Part shown: positions 1 to 8,127 of the stretch, piece after piece | Layout of the letters: every line of letters starts with the position of its first letter | Numbering within the stretch: position 1 is the first letter of the stretch | From: Ornithoclostridium faecigallinarum | GTDB taxonomy: Bacteria > Bacillota > Clostridia > Christensenellales > UBA3700 | Length of the DNA stretch: 14,116 bases | Reading direction: 5' to 3' | Assembly (NCBI GenBank): GCA_018713665.1 | Contig: DVOI01000081.1 | Location: forward strand, 1-14,116 | Position numbers and translations under genes: made by a program | The notes under the pieces: generated by a model | The model's input: only the letters and a program-made list of their open reading frames with translations | Databases searched by the model: none | What the model was told of the DNA's origin: nothing

Positions 1-61
1 TTTTTGCTCGAATGTTAAAATAGAATTGAAATCGGTGTAAAGACGCCGAAGGAGGTAAATT

Positions 62-763
62 ATGAGCGAGACGGAAACTCAAGCGGCAATCGACGTGCCG
101 CAACAAGAGGCAAAACAAGAAAAGGTCAAAAAGGCGTATCGCTATCCCGAGAAATTGCGCCCGTTCGTGCACCCGAAATTGTCGTTGGCGGCTATCGCGT
201 GCGTCTTCTCGTTCGCGTGGGCTTTGATGAGCAAAATCACGCTCGCAGCAGACTTTTGGGGTTTCTATTTGCTTCCGTTAGGTGGAATCGGCTTGAATGT
301 CGTCTATGCCTTTGTCGCGTTGTTTGTCGGCAAAAAACTTCACGGCAAGTTCAACAACATCGATTGGATTGCGCCGGCAATACTTGCCGTGGCGTTCACG
401 TTTGACTTGGTCCCGGCAATAGGAGTGATAGGTTTCCCGTCTTTACCTCCGGAGTTGGGCGCACAGACAACATTTTGCGCGACATTGGAAGGCTTCATGA
501 TTTTTGCGGTCTATCCGGTCGTGGAAGATTTTGTCTATTCCGGCGATATTATAATCAGTCACGTATATCAACCGGCGTTGCTGATCTCGTTTGTGCTCTT
601 GACAATCTTCACAATCATCCCGTCTTTGGTCGCGTCCAAACATCAGCCCGGCTCGGACGGAGAGAACAAGACGATGTTCCGCCTGTCCGTCGTGTACGGA
701 GTGATGTTGGCGGCGATATGCGTGGCATTGGCAATTTTCTTTATGAGTATTTGGCTGCGGTAG
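62..763 (+). CDS. Multi-pass membrane protein of unknown function
   Basis: I do not recognise this 233-residue protein. The first 40 or so residues are charged and rich in Glu, Gln and Lys, which suggests a cytoplasmic tail. After that come about five or six hydrophobic segments, roughly at residues 41-60, 66-92, 102-125, 143-160, 170-190 and 208-231, with no obvious catalytic motif. The start is well supported: a strong Shine-Dalgarno (GGAGG, about 51-55) lies just upstream of the ATG. A TAGAAT at 21-26 could be the -10 box, with any -35 box off the window edge. The gene stands alone, ending in a clear terminator at 793-821, and the next gene is hrcA. It is probably an integral membrane protein of the cytoplasmic membrane; no transport or enzymatic role can be assigned. 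Confidence 0.75.
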   Translation: MSETETQAAIDVPQQEAKQEKVKKAYRYPEKLRPFVHPKLSLAAIACVFSFAWALMSKITLAADFWGFYLLPLGGIGLNVVYAFVALFVGKKLHGKFNNIDWIAPAILAVAFTFDLVPAIGVIGFPSLPPELGAQTTFCATLEGFMIFAVYPVVEDFVYSGDIIISHVYQPALLISFVLLTIFTIIPSLVASKHQPGSDGENKTMFRLSVVYGVMLAAICVALAIFFMSIWLR

Positions 764-792
764 ACGACGGAAAACAACAGAGCTTGAATCAA

Positions 793-821
793 GCGCGTCC
801 CGAGAGGGGCGCGCGTTTTTT
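793..821 (+). terminator. Intrinsic terminator after the membrane protein gene
   Basis: A 9-bp stem (793-801 with 806-814, including one G-U pair) is closed by a GAGA tetraloop of the GNRA type and followed by six Ts at 816-821. It lies 30 bases past the stop codon at 763, on the same strand. Confidence 0.85.
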
Positions 822-858
822 GCCGCATGGCGCTGCGGGCAAGCCGGACGGAGAGGAC

Positions 859-886
859 ATTGCGCTCATCGGCGCGCAATTTTTTT
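859..886 (+). terminator. Second terminator-like hairpin
   Basis: ATTGCGC (859-865) pairs perfectly with GCGCAAT (874-880) around an 8-base loop. The last T of the stem runs into six more Ts (881-886). It may back up the terminator at 793-821 or end a short transcript of its own. Confidence 0.6.
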
Positions 887-1036
887 GCAGAATGCGGCGT
901 TGCAGTCAAAGCCAAAGATGCGCACACGCGAATCTGCCTTGCCGCAAAAGTTCTGCCGCGGCGGAGCGTTGCGCGCGCGTTCGGCAGCGCCGCAAAAGAA
1001 ATTTTCGCTTTTTGCAAAAAAATGTGTACACGAGAC
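887..1036. other. Non-coding spacer upstream of hrcA
   Basis: This completes the 370-base gap between the membrane protein gene and hrcA; the rest of the gap is described under the two terminators, the promoter and CIRCE. Here I see only GC-rich sequence with a repeated GCCGCAAAAG word and no convincing gene, start signal or RNA motif on either strand. Confidence 0.4.
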
Positions 1037-1064
1037 TTGACAAGCGCATATATTGGTGTATAAT
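1037..1064 (+). promoter_or_regulatory. Promoter of the hrcA-grpE-dnaK-dnaJ operon
   Basis: TTGACA at 1037-1042 and TATAAT at 1059-1064, separated by 16 bases, match the vegetative sigma factor consensus in all 12 positions. Transcription should start near 1070-1071, so the operator that follows overlaps the first transcribed bases, as in other HrcA-controlled operons. Confidence 0.9.
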
Positions 1065-1069
1065 AAGAT

Positions 1070-1096
1070 TTGGCAGTCAGGGAGATCGACTGCTAA
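1070..1096. promoter_or_regulatory. Variant CIRCE operator (HrcA binding site)
   Basis: TTGGCAGTC, 9 bases, GACTGCTAA. The known CIRCE consensus is TTAGCACTC-N9-GAGTGCTAA. The layout and spacer are exact, but the seventh base of the left arm is G instead of C and the matching right-arm base is changed symmetrically. The left arm also has one asymmetric A-to-G change. It sits right after the -10 box and directly upstream of hrcA, so HrcA autoregulation is the natural reading. Confidence 0.85.
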
Positions 1097-1133
1097 CAAT
1101 ATGCCTCGGCGATTGCCAAGGCGCGGAGGAAAG

Positions 1134-2159
1134 ATGGACGACAGGCTTTCGGACAGAAAGAAAAAGGTGCTTAACGCGTTGGTGGACAGCTACATCACCG
1201 ACGCGGAACCCATTTCGTCTTCCGCGATCAAAAACAAGTATATGCCGGACGTGTCGTCGGCGACGATACGCAGCGAACTCGCGACGCTCGAAGAGTTGGG
1301 CTATCTTGTCCAACCGCACGTCAGCAGCGGCAGGGTGCCGTCGGCGAAGGCATATCGCTTTTATGTCGACTGCCTTTTGAGCGAGTGCGGCGACACGGAC
1401 GTCGACGGGCTGGACGAGACGCTCAAAAGGCGCATGAGTTCGGTCGAGGAGTTGGTGCGCGAGACCGCCAAGACGGTCAGCGACGTGACCAATTACACTT
1501 CGCTGATGGTGCTGTCCGGCGCGGACAGTCTCACGGTCAAAGAGGTCAAATTGGTCGACCTTTACGACGACAGCGCGCTCGTGCTCGTCATCACCGACGC
1601 CGGCGTCATCAAGGACAAGACCGTCGCGGTGCCAAAGGACGCGGACGGCAACTATATAGAGCTTGCCAATCGCATCCTCAACGCGACGTTTGCGGGCAAG
1701 TCGCTTGCCGAGATCGGCAGCAACGCTCCCGTCCTCGAAGAGAACATCGAGGGGATGAAGGCGCTCGTCGACGAGGTGATCAGGCTGCTTGCCGAATACA
1801 AGCGGGCGAGGGAGAGCGAGCTCTATCTCGAGGGCGCGGACAAGATCTTTCAATACCCCGAGGCGAGGGACGTGGACAATGTGCGCAGCTTTGTGTCCAT
1901 CATCTCCAAAAAGGAGAAGCTGCACGACCTCGTCGCCGGCGACGGAGACCTCGAGATCGACGTCAAGATTGGCGAACAGGCGTCCGAGGACCTCAAACAT
2001 ATGGCGCTCGTCACCGCGCGCTATTCAGTCGACGGCAAGGAGATAGGGCACGTCGGCGTCATCGGCCCCGAGCGCATGGACTACAAAAAGGTGATGAGCG
2101 TGCTCAGACAATTGGTCAGGGCGTTCGATAAAAAGGACAACGATCCCGATACGGAGTGA
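1134..2159 (+). CDS. hrcA: Heat-inducible transcription repressor HrcA
   Basis: A 341-residue repressor of class I heat-shock genes, normal in length for HrcA. An N-terminal winged helix-turn-helix occupies about residues 1-75, with the typical segment SSATIRSELATLEELGYL near 41-58 and PHVSSGRVPS at 61-70. The rest fits the GAF-like dimerisation and GroE-responsive domain. The reading frame is open further upstream, but the ATG at 1134 follows GGAGGA (1125-1130), and the upstream part would translate through the promoter and operator, so 1134 is the start. By family knowledge HrcA binds CIRCE as a dimer and needs GroEL to stay active; no groESL is in this window. The recognition segment differs slightly from the common SSATIRNEMADLEE form, which may go with the altered operator upstream. 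The stop at 2157-2159 is two bases before the grpE start. Confidence 0.96.
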   Translation: MDDRLSDRKKKVLNALVDSYITDAEPISSSAIKNKYMPDVSSATIRSELATLEELGYLVQPHVSSGRVPSAKAYRFYVDCLLSECGDTDVDGLDETLKRRMSSVEELVRETAKTVSDVTNYTSLMVLSGADSLTVKEVKLVDLYDDSALVLVITDAGVIKDKTVAVPKDADGNYIELANRILNATFAGKSLAEIGSNAPVLEENIEGMKALVDEVIRLLAEYKRARESELYLEGADKIFQYPEARDVDNVRSFVSIISKKEKLHDLVAGDGDLEIDVKIGEQASEDLKHMALVTARYSVDGKEIGHVGVIGPERMDYKKVMSVLRQLVRAFDKKDNDPDTE

Positions 2160-2161
2160 AT

Positions 2162-2680
2162 ATGGCAAAGAAAGACAAACAAAAACAGCCTTGCGACGCC
2201 GAACAGGCGCAAGAGGCAAAGAGCTTCGAGTTCGAAGGCGCGCAGGAAGAGCAAGCCGCCCCCGCGGCGGAGGCGACCGTCCCCTTGTCGCAATACGCGA
2301 GACTGCAAGCGGACTTCGACAACTTCAAAAAGCGCAACCGCGAGACCGCGACCAGGATGTACGAAGAGGGCGTCGCGGACGTCATCAAGGACGTCCTGCC
2401 GACGATCGACAACCTCGACACCGCGATCTCATTCCAAAAGGACGAGGCTCAAAAGAAGTCGCTCGAATTGGTGCGAAAGGCGTTCCTCGACGTGCTGGCA
2501 AGGTACGGCGTAGAGGCGATGAACGCGCTGGGCGAGGACTTCGACCCCAACAGGCACGAGGCGGTGCTCAACCGCGACGACGGTCCCGAAAAGTCGGGCA
2601 AGGTCGTCGACGTGCTTCAAAACGGATACACCCGCGGCGACAAGGTGCTCAGATACCCCAAAGTCGTCGTCGGAGAATAA
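2162..2680 (+). CDS. grpE: Nucleotide exchange factor GrpE
   Basis: A 172-residue co-chaperone that releases ADP from DnaK. A low-complexity Gln/Glu/Ala-rich N-terminus (residues 1-40) is followed by the long helical dimerisation region (QADFDNFKKRNRE) and the C-terminal beta domain with the family signature (VLQNGYTRGDKVLRYPKVVV) at the end. A GTG at 2156 is in frame, but ATG 2162 has GGAG (2153-2156) at a good distance and gives the usual MAKK-type start, so I prefer it. The Shine-Dalgarno lies inside the end of hrcA and the gap is two bases, so translation is probably coupled to hrcA. It acts in the cytoplasm with DnaK and DnaJ encoded next. Confidence 0.95.
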   Translation: MAKKDKQKQPCDAEQAQEAKSFEFEGAQEEQAAPAAEATVPLSQYARLQADFDNFKKRNRETATRMYEEGVADVIKDVLPTIDNLDTAISFQKDEAQKKSLELVRKAFLDVLARYGVEAMNALGEDFDPNRHEAVLNRDDGPEKSGKVVDVLQNGYTRGDKVLRYPKVVVGE

Positions 2681-2704
2681 TTTCAGAAAAAGGAGAAAAC
2701 AGAT

Positions 2705-4540
<1,836 letters not shown>

Positions 4541-4588
4541 TGAGGAGATCGGGATCGCGCGGCGCTTCGCGCGATCCCGTATCGAAAA
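4541..4588 (+). promoter_or_regulatory. dnaK-dnaJ junction: distant Shine-Dalgarno and 12-bp hairpin
   Basis: AGGAG at 4543-4547 directly follows the dnaK stop. Next comes a hairpin: 4550-4561 pairs perfectly with 4568-4579 around a 6-base loop. Nine bases later is the dnaJ ATG (4589), which has no Shine-Dalgarno of its own. If the hairpin forms, the distance from AGGAG to ATG drops from 41 to 11 bases. There is no T-run, so this is not an ordinary terminator. It might instead be an RNA processing or stability element. Confidence 0.6.
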
Positions 4589-5722
4589 ATGGCAAAAGAT
4601 CTGTATCAAATCCTCGGAGTCGACAAGAACGCCGACGACGAGACGATAAAAAAGGCGTACCGCAAACTCGCGCTCAAATATCACCCCGATCGCTACGCGA
4701 CCGCGACGGACGCCGAAAAGAAAGAGGCGGAGGAAAAGTTCAAGGAGATCAACCACGCCTACGAAGTGCTGTCCGACAAGACCAAGCGCGGCAATTACGA
4801 CGCGTACGGCGACGAGAACGGACCGCAGTTCGGCGGCGGAGGCGGTTCCGGCTTTTCGGGCTTCTCGGGAGCGGGCGGCTTCGACGACATCCTCAACTCC
4901 TTCTTCGGCGGATTCGGAGGCCGCAGCCGCGCCGCAAACCCCAACGCGCCCGTCGACGGCGAGGACATCACGGTCAGGCTCAACCTCACCTTCGAAGAGG
5001 CGTATTTCGGCGTCGAAAAGCAGATCAACGTCGTGCGCAGCGAGGAGTGTCCCGACTGTCACGGCAGCGGCGCGCGCGACGCGTCGTCCGTCCATACCTG
5101 CCCCTATTGCCACGGCACCGGCTATGTCACGCAGCGCCAGCAGACGCTGTTCGGCGTGCAGACGGTGCGCACCGTGTGCTCCAATTGCGGAGGCAAGGGC
5201 AAGGTCGTCGGCGACAAGTGCCGCACTTGCAAGGGCAACGGCTATGTCCGCCGCAACGCGACCGTCAAGGTCAAGATCCCGGCGGGCGTCGATTCGGGCG
5301 TCAATGTCACCGTGCGCAACGAGGGCAACGCAGGGCGTAACGGCGGCATGAAGGGCAACCTCGTCCTCGTCGTCTACGTCGCCGAAAGTCCGCGCTACAA
5401 GCGCATGGGCTACGACCTGTATATGACCTTGCCGATAGGCTTTTACAGCGCCGCGGTCGGCTGCAAGATCGAGGTGGACACGATGAAGGGCAAGGCGGTG
5501 TGCAACATCCCCGAGGCGACTCAGTCCGGCACCAAGATCCGCATCAAGGGCTACGGCGTCAAGATGCTCAACCGCGACGGCTACGGCGACCTCTACATCA
5601 CCGTCAAGGTCGAGACGCCAAAAGGGCTCAACCGCAAGCAGCAGCAATTGCTTGCCGACTTCGAGGCGAGCCTGTCCGAAGGGCAGTACCCGCAAGTCAA
5701 GAAGTACAACAGCGGCAAGTGA
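4589..5722 (+). CDS. dnaJ: Chaperone protein DnaJ (Hsp40)
   Basis: A 377-residue type I Hsp40, full length. The J domain (about residues 1-72) has the HPD motif at 32-34 that stimulates DnaK ATPase. A Gly/Phe-rich linker spans about 78-115. The zinc domain has four CxxCxGxG motifs, with cysteines at 154/157, 171/174, 197/200 and 211/214, all present. The C-terminal substrate-binding domains fill about 225-360. The start MAKDLYQILGV is typical for DnaJ, and no other ATG, GTG or TTG lies in frame between it and the stop at 4541, although no Shine-Dalgarno sits next to it (see 4541-4588). It is the last gene of the HrcA operon and is followed by an intrinsic terminator. Confidence 0.97.
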   Translation: MAKDLYQILGVDKNADDETIKKAYRKLALKYHPDRYATATDAEKKEAEEKFKEINHAYEVLSDKTKRGNYDAYGDENGPQFGGGGGSGFSGFSGAGGFDDILNSFFGGFGGRSRAANPNAPVDGEDITVRLNLTFEEAYFGVEKQINVVRSEECPDCHGSGARDASSVHTCPYCHGTGYVTQRQQTLFGVQTVRTVCSNCGGKGKVVGDKCRTCKGNGYVRRNATVKVKIPAGVDSGVNVTVRNEGNAGRNGGMKGNLVLVVYVAESPRYKRMGYDLYMTLPIGFYSAAVGCKIEVDTMKGKAVCNIPEATQSGTKIRIKGYGVKMLNRDGYGDLYITVKVETPKGLNRKQQQLLADFEASLSEGQYPQVKKYNSGK

Positions 5723-5741
5723 GCGGCAAGACAAAAATTAC

Positions 5742-5767
5742 GCGCGGCGAAAGCTGCGCATTTTTTT
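5742..5767 (+). terminator. Intrinsic terminator of the heat-shock operon
   Basis: GCGCGGC (5742-5748) pairs with GCTGCGC (5753-5759), with one G-U pair, around a GAAA tetraloop. It is followed by an A and seven Ts (5761-5767), 20 bases after the dnaJ stop codon. Confidence 0.85.
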
Positions 5768-5801
5768 GCGCAAAAACGGCATTGCGCCGCATCGACAAAA
5801 A

Positions 5802-5899
5802 TCGGAGTATACTCCGACAAGTCGGTTATATCGAGTAAAAAAACGGACTATACTCCGACAAGTCGGTTATATCTAGATGAAAGGTGGAGTGTATTCCGG
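5802..5899. repeat. Tandem 41-bp repeat of dyad elements, about 2.4 copies
   Basis: Copies begin at 5803, 5844 and 5885 (the last partial), a constant 41-base period. Copies 1 and 2 share 25 identical bases (5808-5832 and 5849-5873). Each unit holds a dyad CCGAC-AA-GTCGG. Copy 1 also has a perfect 16-base palindrome, TCGGAGTATACTCCGA (5802-5817), broken by one change in copy 2. The repeat lies between the two convergent terminators of dnaJ and lysA. The family and function are not recognised. Confidence 0.8.
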
Positions 5900-5900
5900 C

Positions 5901-5936
5901 AAAAAAACATCCCGAGGCGGTCGCTTCGGGATGTTT
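5901..5936 (-). terminator. Intrinsic terminator of lysA (possibly bidirectional)
   Basis: A 14-bp stem (5905-5918 with 5923-5936, one G-T pair) encloses a 4-base loop. On the minus strand the hairpin runs into the complement of the A-run at 5901-5907, giving a T-tract partly within the stem, 23 bases past the lysA stop. On the plus strand the tail is only T-rich, so termination of dnaJ readthrough would be weaker. Confidence 0.85.
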
Positions 5937-5958
5937 GGTTGTTGTTTATTTTGCTCGC

Positions 5959-7200
5959 TCAATCGAAGATCATAGTCGCGAAGTAGTCGTCCGGGGTCTC
6001 GGCGCGGCGGATGAGTTTGACCGAGCCGTCCTCGCGCAGCAACAGCTCCGCGCTGCGCAATTTGCCGTTGTAGTTGTAGCCCATAGAGAAACCGTGCGCG
6101 CCGGCGTCGTGGATCGCGAGGATGTCGCCGATCTCCAGCTCGGGCAGCATGCGGTCGACCGCGAACTTGTCGTTGTTTTCGCACAGCGAACCGACGACGT
6201 CATACTTGTGGTCGCAGGGCGCGTCCTCTTTGCCGAGCACGGTGATGTGGTGGTATGCGCCGTACATCGCCGGGCGCATGAGGTTGGCGGCGCAGGCGTC
6301 CACGCCGGCGTACTCCTTGTAGATGTGCTTGAAGTGGACGACCGTCGTGATCAGGTTGCCGTAGGGACCCAGCATGAATCTGCCCAGCTCCGTGCGCAGC
6401 GACGGCTTCATGCCGCCGGTGAACGCGCGCTCATATTGAGCCTTGACTCCGTCGGCGATCGCATAGATGTCGGGCATCTCGTCCGTCGGCAGATAGGGGA
6501 TGCCGATGCCGCCCGACAGGTTGACGAACTTGAAGTTCGCGCCCGTCTCGGCGTGAAGTTCGCACGCGGTGTCGAACAGAATGCCGGCGAGCGTGGGGTA
6601 GTACTCGTTGCCGAGGTTGTTGGACGCGAGGAAGGCGTGCAGTCCGAAGCTCTCGACGCCCAGCGCCTGCAACTTGCGCACCGCTTCGGTCAATTGAGCG
6701 CGCGTCATGCCGTATTTGGCGTCCTGCGGCGTGCCCATGATCTGCTTGTTGATCGCGAAGTCCTTGCCGTTGTTGAAGCGCAGCGACACCGTCTTGGGCA
6801 TCTTGCCGCCGGCGACCTTTGCGAGAAAGTCGACGTGCGTGATGTCGTCGAGCGTAATCGTCGCGCCGAGACGGAGCGCCAAAGCGTATTCTTCGGCAGG
6901 CGTCTCGTTGCTGGTGAACATGATGTCGTCTCCGACGATGCCGCACTTTTCGCACAGCATCAATTCGGTCAAAGACGAGCAGTCCATCCCGCAGCCCAGC
7001 GAGTGCAGTATCTTCATGATCGTCGGGTTGGGGGTCGCCTTGACCGCGAAGTGCTCTTTGAAGCCGGCGCACCACGAGAACGCGTCATAGACGCGTCTTG
7101 CGTTGTCTTTGATCCCCTTTTCGTCATAGATGTGGAAGGGGGTGGGGTATGTCTTTTTGATCTCTTCGGCTTGCGCCTTTGTGATTATCGGTTTTTTCAT
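5959..7200 (-). CDS. lysA: Diaminopimelate decarboxylase (LysA-like)
   Basis: A 413-residue PLP enzyme of the fold III (alanine racemase-like) class, probably converting meso-diaminopimelate to L-lysine and CO2. The PLP-binding lysine is in FAVKAT (Lys54). GCGMDCSS, the phosphate-binding LSGGIGIPY (228-236), ELGR (271-274, usually EPGR), an active-site cysteine in GSLCENND (Cys340) and the C-terminal HDAGAHGFSMGYNYNGKLR (364-382) all line up with the family. The usual GLHFHIGS is GLHAFLASN here, which I recall from a divergent LysA subgroup. A related decarboxylase (carboxynorspermidine or ornithine/arginine type) is less likely given the DAG-A-GFSM-YN motif. The ATG follows its -10 box by only six bases and has no Shine-Dalgarno. 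The gene is monocistronic and divergent from the Cof gene. Confidence 0.8.
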   Translation of the reverse strand: MKKPIITKAQAEEIKKTYPTPFHIYDEKGIKDNARRVYDAFSWCAGFKEHFAVKATPNPTIMKILHSLGCGMDCSSLTELMLCEKCGIVGDDIMFTSNETPAEEYALALRLGATITLDDITHVDFLAKVAGGKMPKTVSLRFNNGKDFAINKQIMGTPQDAKYGMTRAQLTEAVRKLQALGVESFGLHAFLASNNLGNEYYPTLAGILFDTACELHAETGANFKFVNLSGGIGIPYLPTDEMPDIYAIADGVKAQYERAFTGGMKPSLRTELGRFMLGPYGNLITTVVHFKHIYKEYAGVDACAANLMRPAMYGAYHHITVLGKEDAPCDHKYDVVGSLCENNDKFAVDRMLPELEIGDILAIHDAGAHGFSMGYNYNGKLRSAELLLREDGSVKLIRRAETPDDYFATMIFD

Positions 7201-7206
7201 AAGTCG

Positions 7207-7235
7207 ATTATATAAAATGCGCGCGAAGATGTCAA
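7207..7235 (-). promoter_or_regulatory. Consensus promoter of lysA, giving a leaderless mRNA
   Basis: On the minus strand TTGACA (7235-7230), 17 bases, TATAAT (7212-7207): all 12 consensus positions and the optimal spacer. Six bases separate the -10 box from the ATG at 7200, so the predicted transcription start is the A of the start codon or within a base or two of it. Confidence 0.88.
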
Positions 7236-7271
7236 ATGTTTGGCGAAAGATAAGGCGCAGGGCTCAAACAA

Positions 7272-7300
7272 TTGACTTTCGCCCGTGCGCGTATTAGAAT
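7272..7300 (+). promoter_or_regulatory. Promoter of the Cof-hprK operon
   Basis: TTGACT (7272-7277), 17 bases, TAGAAT (7295-7300): 10 of 12 consensus positions with optimal spacing. Only seven bases separate it from the ATG at 7308, so this transcript should also be leaderless or nearly so. Its -35 box is 36 bases from that of the divergent lysA promoter. Confidence 0.8.
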
Positions 7301-7307
7301 AAAACAT

Positions 7308-8126
7308 ATGAAATACAAGGCATTTTTCTGCGACTTCGACGGCACGATCTTTGCGGACGACCACACGATCTCGCAGCGCAACATCGACGCAATCAAAAGG
7401 TATCGCGACAGGGGCGGCAAATTTTTCGTCGCCACGGGCAGGATGTTCAGCTCGATTCGTCCCCACCTCGCGACGCTCGGCTTGACCGAAGGCGAGGTCA
7501 TTCTCTATCAGGGCGGCGGCGTGTACGACATCGCAAAGGGCGAGCCCGTCTGGGTGCGCAACATCGCCCTTCCCGATGCGGTCGAGTGTCTGCGCAGGCT
7601 GGAGAACGATCCGCGCCAAAACGTGCAAATGGTCTATATCGACGACAAGTGCTACTCGGTCGCGCCGCACCCGGCAATCGACTTGTTCTGCAACATCTGC
7701 AACATCGATTGCACTTTGGTCGGCGAAAAGCTGTCCGACTATGTGACAAAGAGGGGAGACGACCCCACAAAAGTGCTCGCAATCGCCGAGGCGGACGATG
7801 TCTATGCAATCTCGAAGGAGTATGTCCCCGTGTTCGACGGCAGACTGTCGTTCACGCGTTCTCAAAAGTTCCTCGTCGAGTTCACCGCCTACGGCATCAA
7901 CAAGGGCGACGCGGTGCGCAAGATGTGTGAAAAGCACGGCTTGAAGCGTGAGGAAATCATATGCATGGGCGACGCGGACAACGACATCTCGATGATTGAG
8001 TATGCCGGTCTCGGCATCGCGGTGCAAAACGCAATGGACACCACAAAGGCGCACGCCGACGTCATCGGTGTGTCCAACAACCACGACGCGGTCGCTTGGG
8101 TCGTGGACAACTTCTGCGGAGATTGA
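7308..8126 (+). CDS. HAD-superfamily hydrolase, Cof type
   Basis: A 272-residue phosphatase of the Cof/IIB branch of the haloacid dehalogenase superfamily, usually acting on sugar phosphates or similar small phosphoesters. Motif I is CDFDGTIF near residues 8-15 (nucleophile Asp9), motif II the threonine in FFVATGRM, motif III the lysine in YGINKGDAV, and motif IV MGDADNDISMI. The region between motifs II and III fits the C2 cap. A TTG 36 bases upstream is in frame but lies in the -35 box, and the ATG at 7308 gives the typical MKYKAFFCDFDGT start, so 7308 is chosen. There is no Shine-Dalgarno because the promoter is only seven bases away. The stop is one base before hprK, so it is the first gene of that operon. 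The substrate cannot be told from sequence. Confidence 0.88.
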   Translation: MKYKAFFCDFDGTIFADDHTISQRNIDAIKRYRDRGGKFFVATGRMFSSIRPHLATLGLTEGEVILYQGGGVYDIAKGEPVWVRNIALPDAVECLRRLENDPRQNVQMVYIDDKCYSVAPHPAIDLFCNICNIDCTLVGEKLSDYVTKRGDDPTKVLAIAEADDVYAISKEYVPVFDGRLSFTRSQKFLVEFTAYGINKGDAVRKMCEKHGLKREEIICMGDADNDISMIEYAGLGIAVQNAMDTTKAHADVIGVSNNHDAVAWVVDNFCGD

Positions 8127-8127
8127 T

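Noticed and set aside
4541..4588. Terminator between dnaK and dnaJ
   Set aside because: The hairpin is strong but has no T-run, and the dnaJ gene follows nine bases later.
5884..7215. Open frame of 443 codons on the plus strand opposite lysA
   Set aside because: It is an antisense shadow of a recognised PLP enzyme with no Shine-Dalgarno or motif, running through the lysA terminator and promoter.
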